From positions 1-7,830 of the forward strand of contig JAATGD010000416.1 of NCBI GenBank assembly GCA_015654965.1: a DNA stretch of 7,830 bases, read 5' to 3'. The position numbers were made by a program, and so were the translations under genes. Positions 6,425-7,830 of the stretch are shown piece after piece. Below the pieces are notes generated by a model. The model did not search any database. It worked only from the letters and a program-made list of their open reading frames with translations, and had not been told where the DNA came from. Source of the DNA: Hyphomicrobiales bacterium. Lineage in GTDB: Bacteria > Pseudomonadota > Alphaproteobacteria > Rhizobiales > Rhizobiaceae. Position 1 is the first letter of the stretch. Every line of letters begins with the position of its first letter.

Positions 6425-6561
6425 ACTACCATAAAGGCGGTGAAGAAAACCATGGATAGCCGATAATCATGCAATATTGTTGACACCCCCTGATGGTAAG
6501 GGCGCAATTGGCGGGACTGGAAGCCGCCCAAACCGCAGTCAGATGGAGCATGGCGTTTATT

Positions 6562-6577
6562 TTAAGAAAAAGTTTAC
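6562..6577 (+). promoter_or_regulatory. CtrA-like box 1 upstream of ccrM
   Basis: TTAA (6562-6565), seven bases, then TTTAC (6573-6577) matches the Caulobacter CtrA consensus TTAA-N7-TTAA at 7 of 8 positions. CtrA is the response regulator that activates ccrM in Caulobacter, and CtrA of Brucella abortus has been reported to bind the ccrM promoter. The box starts 106 bases before the ATG. Confidence 0.6.
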
Positions 6578-6595
6578 GATTTCAATTACTTGTCG

Positions 6596-6611
6596 TTAAC
6601 GGCATATTTAC
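6596..6611 (+). promoter_or_regulatory. CtrA-like box 2 upstream of ccrM
   Basis: TTAA (6596-6599), seven bases, then TTTAC (6607-6611) repeats the half-sites of box 1, again 7 of 8 against TTAA-N7-TTAA. The left half lies in the palindrome GTTAAC. It starts 34 bases after box 1, about three helical turns, so two CtrA dimers could sit on the same face of the DNA. It begins 72 bases before the ATG. Confidence 0.6.
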
Positions 6612-6667
6612 CCTGTTCGGTAACCATAAGGGCAAGTTTTCCGCGTCCACAGGTAATCGAGTATCCC

Positions 6668-7801
6668 ATGTCCCTAGTACGTCTTGCGCATGAGTTGCCC
6701 ATTGAGGCCCCACGTACCGCCTGGCTCGACTCCATCATCAAGGGTGATTGCGTTTCAGCACTTGAACGTCTGCCCGACCATTCCGTCGATGTCATCTTCG
6801 CCGACCCGCCCTATAATCTCCAGCTCGACGGCAATCTGCACCGGCCCGACCAGTCGAAGGTCGATGCGGTGGACGATCACTGGGACCAGTTCGAGAGCTT
6901 TCAGGCTTATGATGCCTTCACCCGCGCTTGGCTCCTCGCCTGCCGCCGCGTGCTGAAACCAAATGGCACCATCTGGGTCATCGGCTCCTACCACAATATT
7001 TTCCGCGTCGGCACGCAGTTGCAGGATATCGGCTTCTGGCTCTTGAATGATATCGTCTGGCGCAAGACCAACCCGATGCCGAACTTCCGCGGCCGCCGCT
7101 TCCAGAACGCGCATGAGACGATGATCTGGGCGTCCCGCGACCAGAAGGGCAAGGGCTACACCTTCAACTACGAGGCGATGAAGGCCGCGAACGACGACAT
7201 CCAGATGCGTTCCGACTGGCTGTACCCCATCTGCACGGGGGCGGAACGCCTGAAGGACGACAAGGGCGACAAGCTGCATCCGACGCAGAAGCCCGAGGCG
7301 CTGCTCGCCCGCATCATGCTCGCGTCGACCAGGCCTGGCGACGTCATCATCGATCCCTTCTTCGGCTCAGGCACGACCGGTGCCGTTGCGAAGCGACTCG
7401 GCCGCAATTTCGTAGGCGTCGAGCGCGAGCAGACTTACATCGATGCCGCCAGCGAACGCATTGCATCGGTGAAGCCGATGGCCGTCGAGGAACTTGCCAT
7501 GATTTCCGGCAAGCGTGCCGAGCCACGCGTTGCCTTCATCAGCCTGCTCGACGCCGGCGTGATGAAGCCCGGCACGATGCTCTACGATTCGAAGAAGCGT
7601 TGGGCCGCCAAAGTTCGCGCCGACGGCACGCTCGCCGTCGGCGATATCGCCGGCTCGATCCACCGGGTTGGCGCTGAGGTGCAGGGCCTCGACGCCTGCA
7701 ACGGCTGGACCTTCTGGCATTACGAACGCAATGGCGGCCTGACCCAGATCGACGAGCTTCGCCGCATCGCCCGGTTGGGCATGGAGCGGGCAGGCGCCTG
7801 A
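6668..7801 (+). CDS. ccrM: Cell-cycle-regulated adenine-N6 DNA methyltransferase (GANTC-specific)
   Basis: CcrM transfers a methyl group from S-adenosylmethionine to the N6 of adenine in GANTC, late in replication, and so couples methylation to the alphaproteobacterial cell cycle. The 377-residue product has the order of a beta-class enzyme: catalytic DPPY at 46-49 first, then HPTQKPEAL (204-212), then the SAM-binding motif DPFFGSGTTG (229-238). The C-terminal domain of about 100 residues, typical of CcrM and needed for sequence recognition, ends with NGWTFWHYE (345-353). The length matches what I recall for Brucella CcrM (BabI). I chose the ATG at 6668 because MSLVRLAHEL is the expected start; the Shine-Dalgarno is weak (AGG at 6651, 14 bases away, or GAG at 6659). 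An upstream in-frame TTG (6590) would run through CtrA-like box 2. No partner restriction gene is next to it, as expected for an orphan methyltransferase. Codons from about 7060 end in C or G more often than those of neighbours. Confidence 0.97.
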   Translation: MSLVRLAHELPIEAPRTAWLDSIIKGDCVSALERLPDHSVDVIFADPPYNLQLDGNLHRPDQSKVDAVDDHWDQFESFQAYDAFTRAWLLACRRVLKPNGTIWVIGSYHNIFRVGTQLQDIGFWLLNDIVWRKTNPMPNFRGRRFQNAHETMIWASRDQKGKGYTFNYEAMKAANDDIQMRSDWLYPICTGAERLKDDKGDKLHPTQKPEALLARIMLASTRPGDVIIDPFFGSGTTGAVAKRLGRNFVGVEREQTYIDAASERIASVKPMAVEELAMISGKRAEPRVAFISLLDAGVMKPGTMLYDSKKRWAAKVRADGTLAVGDIAGSIHRVGAEVQGLDACNGWTFWHYERNGGLTQIDELRRIARLGMERAGA

Positions 7802-7830
7802 GCAATCCGACCAGTTAGTAGTTTACGCCC

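Larger units (their letters stand above)
6389..6667. other. Divergent regulatory region between the ClC gene and ccrM
   Basis: This 279-base spacer serves both genes. Seen in it: a GANTC site (6420-6424) near the ClC end, an 8-base palindrome CAATATTG (6472-6479) that runs into TTGACA (6480-6485), two CtrA-like boxes (6562-6577 and 6596-6611), and a short inverted repeat TTACC/GGTAA (6608-6612 with 6619-6623) overlapping the second box. I could not place a convincing -10 for either gene. Confidence 0.65.

Noticed and set aside
6480..6508. TTGACA at 6480-6485 as the ccrM promoter
   Set aside because: The -35 is perfect, but the hexamer 17 bases on (CGCAAT) matches a -10 poorly, and it lies about 180 bases from the gene, upstream of both CtrA-like boxes.
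6590..6667. In-frame TTG start 26 codons upstream of the ccrM ATG
   Set aside because: It would translate straight through CtrA-like box 2, and the known CcrM N-terminus fits the ATG at 6668.
1..7830. Mobile element, CRISPR array, toxin-antitoxin or defence cassette, including a restriction partner for CcrM
   Set aside because: There are no transposase or integrase motifs, no regularly spaced repeats, and no endonuclease gene. All large genes are ordinary core genes and CcrM is normally an orphan methyltransferase.

Overview
The window looks like a chromosomal core segment of an alphaproteobacterium in the order Hyphomicrobiales, most likely Brucella or a close Ochrobactrum-type relative. 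The reasons are a GANTC-type cell-cycle DNA methyltransferase (CcrM) of the Brucella length (377 aa) behind two CtrA-like boxes, the character of the other genes, and an intergenic palindrome of a kind I associate with Brucellaceae. The genus is an inference from memory of these families. No database search was possible.

Layout from left to right. 1-856, minus strand: the N-terminal 285 codons of threonine synthase (thrC), cut by the window edge. 857-1247: a divergent intergenic region with two copies of a palindromic repeat, a candidate promoter and a leader hairpin. 1248-1814, plus: a small lipoprotein of unknown function. 1815-2152: an AT-rich spacer with a convincing Rho-independent terminator, a degenerate second copy of that terminator, and an inverted repeat. 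2153-3793, plus: a membrane-anchored EAL phosphodiesterase with a periplasmic CSS-motif domain. 3811-4497, minus: a HAD-superfamily phosphatase or mutase-like enzyme, convergent with the EAL gene. 4598-6388, minus: a ClC-type anion channel or transporter with a C-terminal CBS-domain pair. 6389-6667: a divergent regulatory region with two CtrA-like boxes. 6668-7801, plus: ccrM. The last 29 bases hold nothing recognisable.

The genes do not form one pathway. thrC makes threonine. The EAL protein should lower cyclic-di-GMP, possibly under periplasmic redox control. The ClC protein moves anions, and the HAD enzyme lies 100 bp downstream of it on the same strand. CcrM methylates GANTC sites as part of the CtrA-driven cell cycle. 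I found no mobile element, CRISPR array, RNA gene, phage gene or defence cassette, and nothing I would call a new multi-gene system. The points most worth a second look are the twin CtrA boxes, the atypical anion-selectivity motif of the ClC protein, the redox-type sensor of the EAL protein, and the repeats in the two spacers around the lipoprotein gene.
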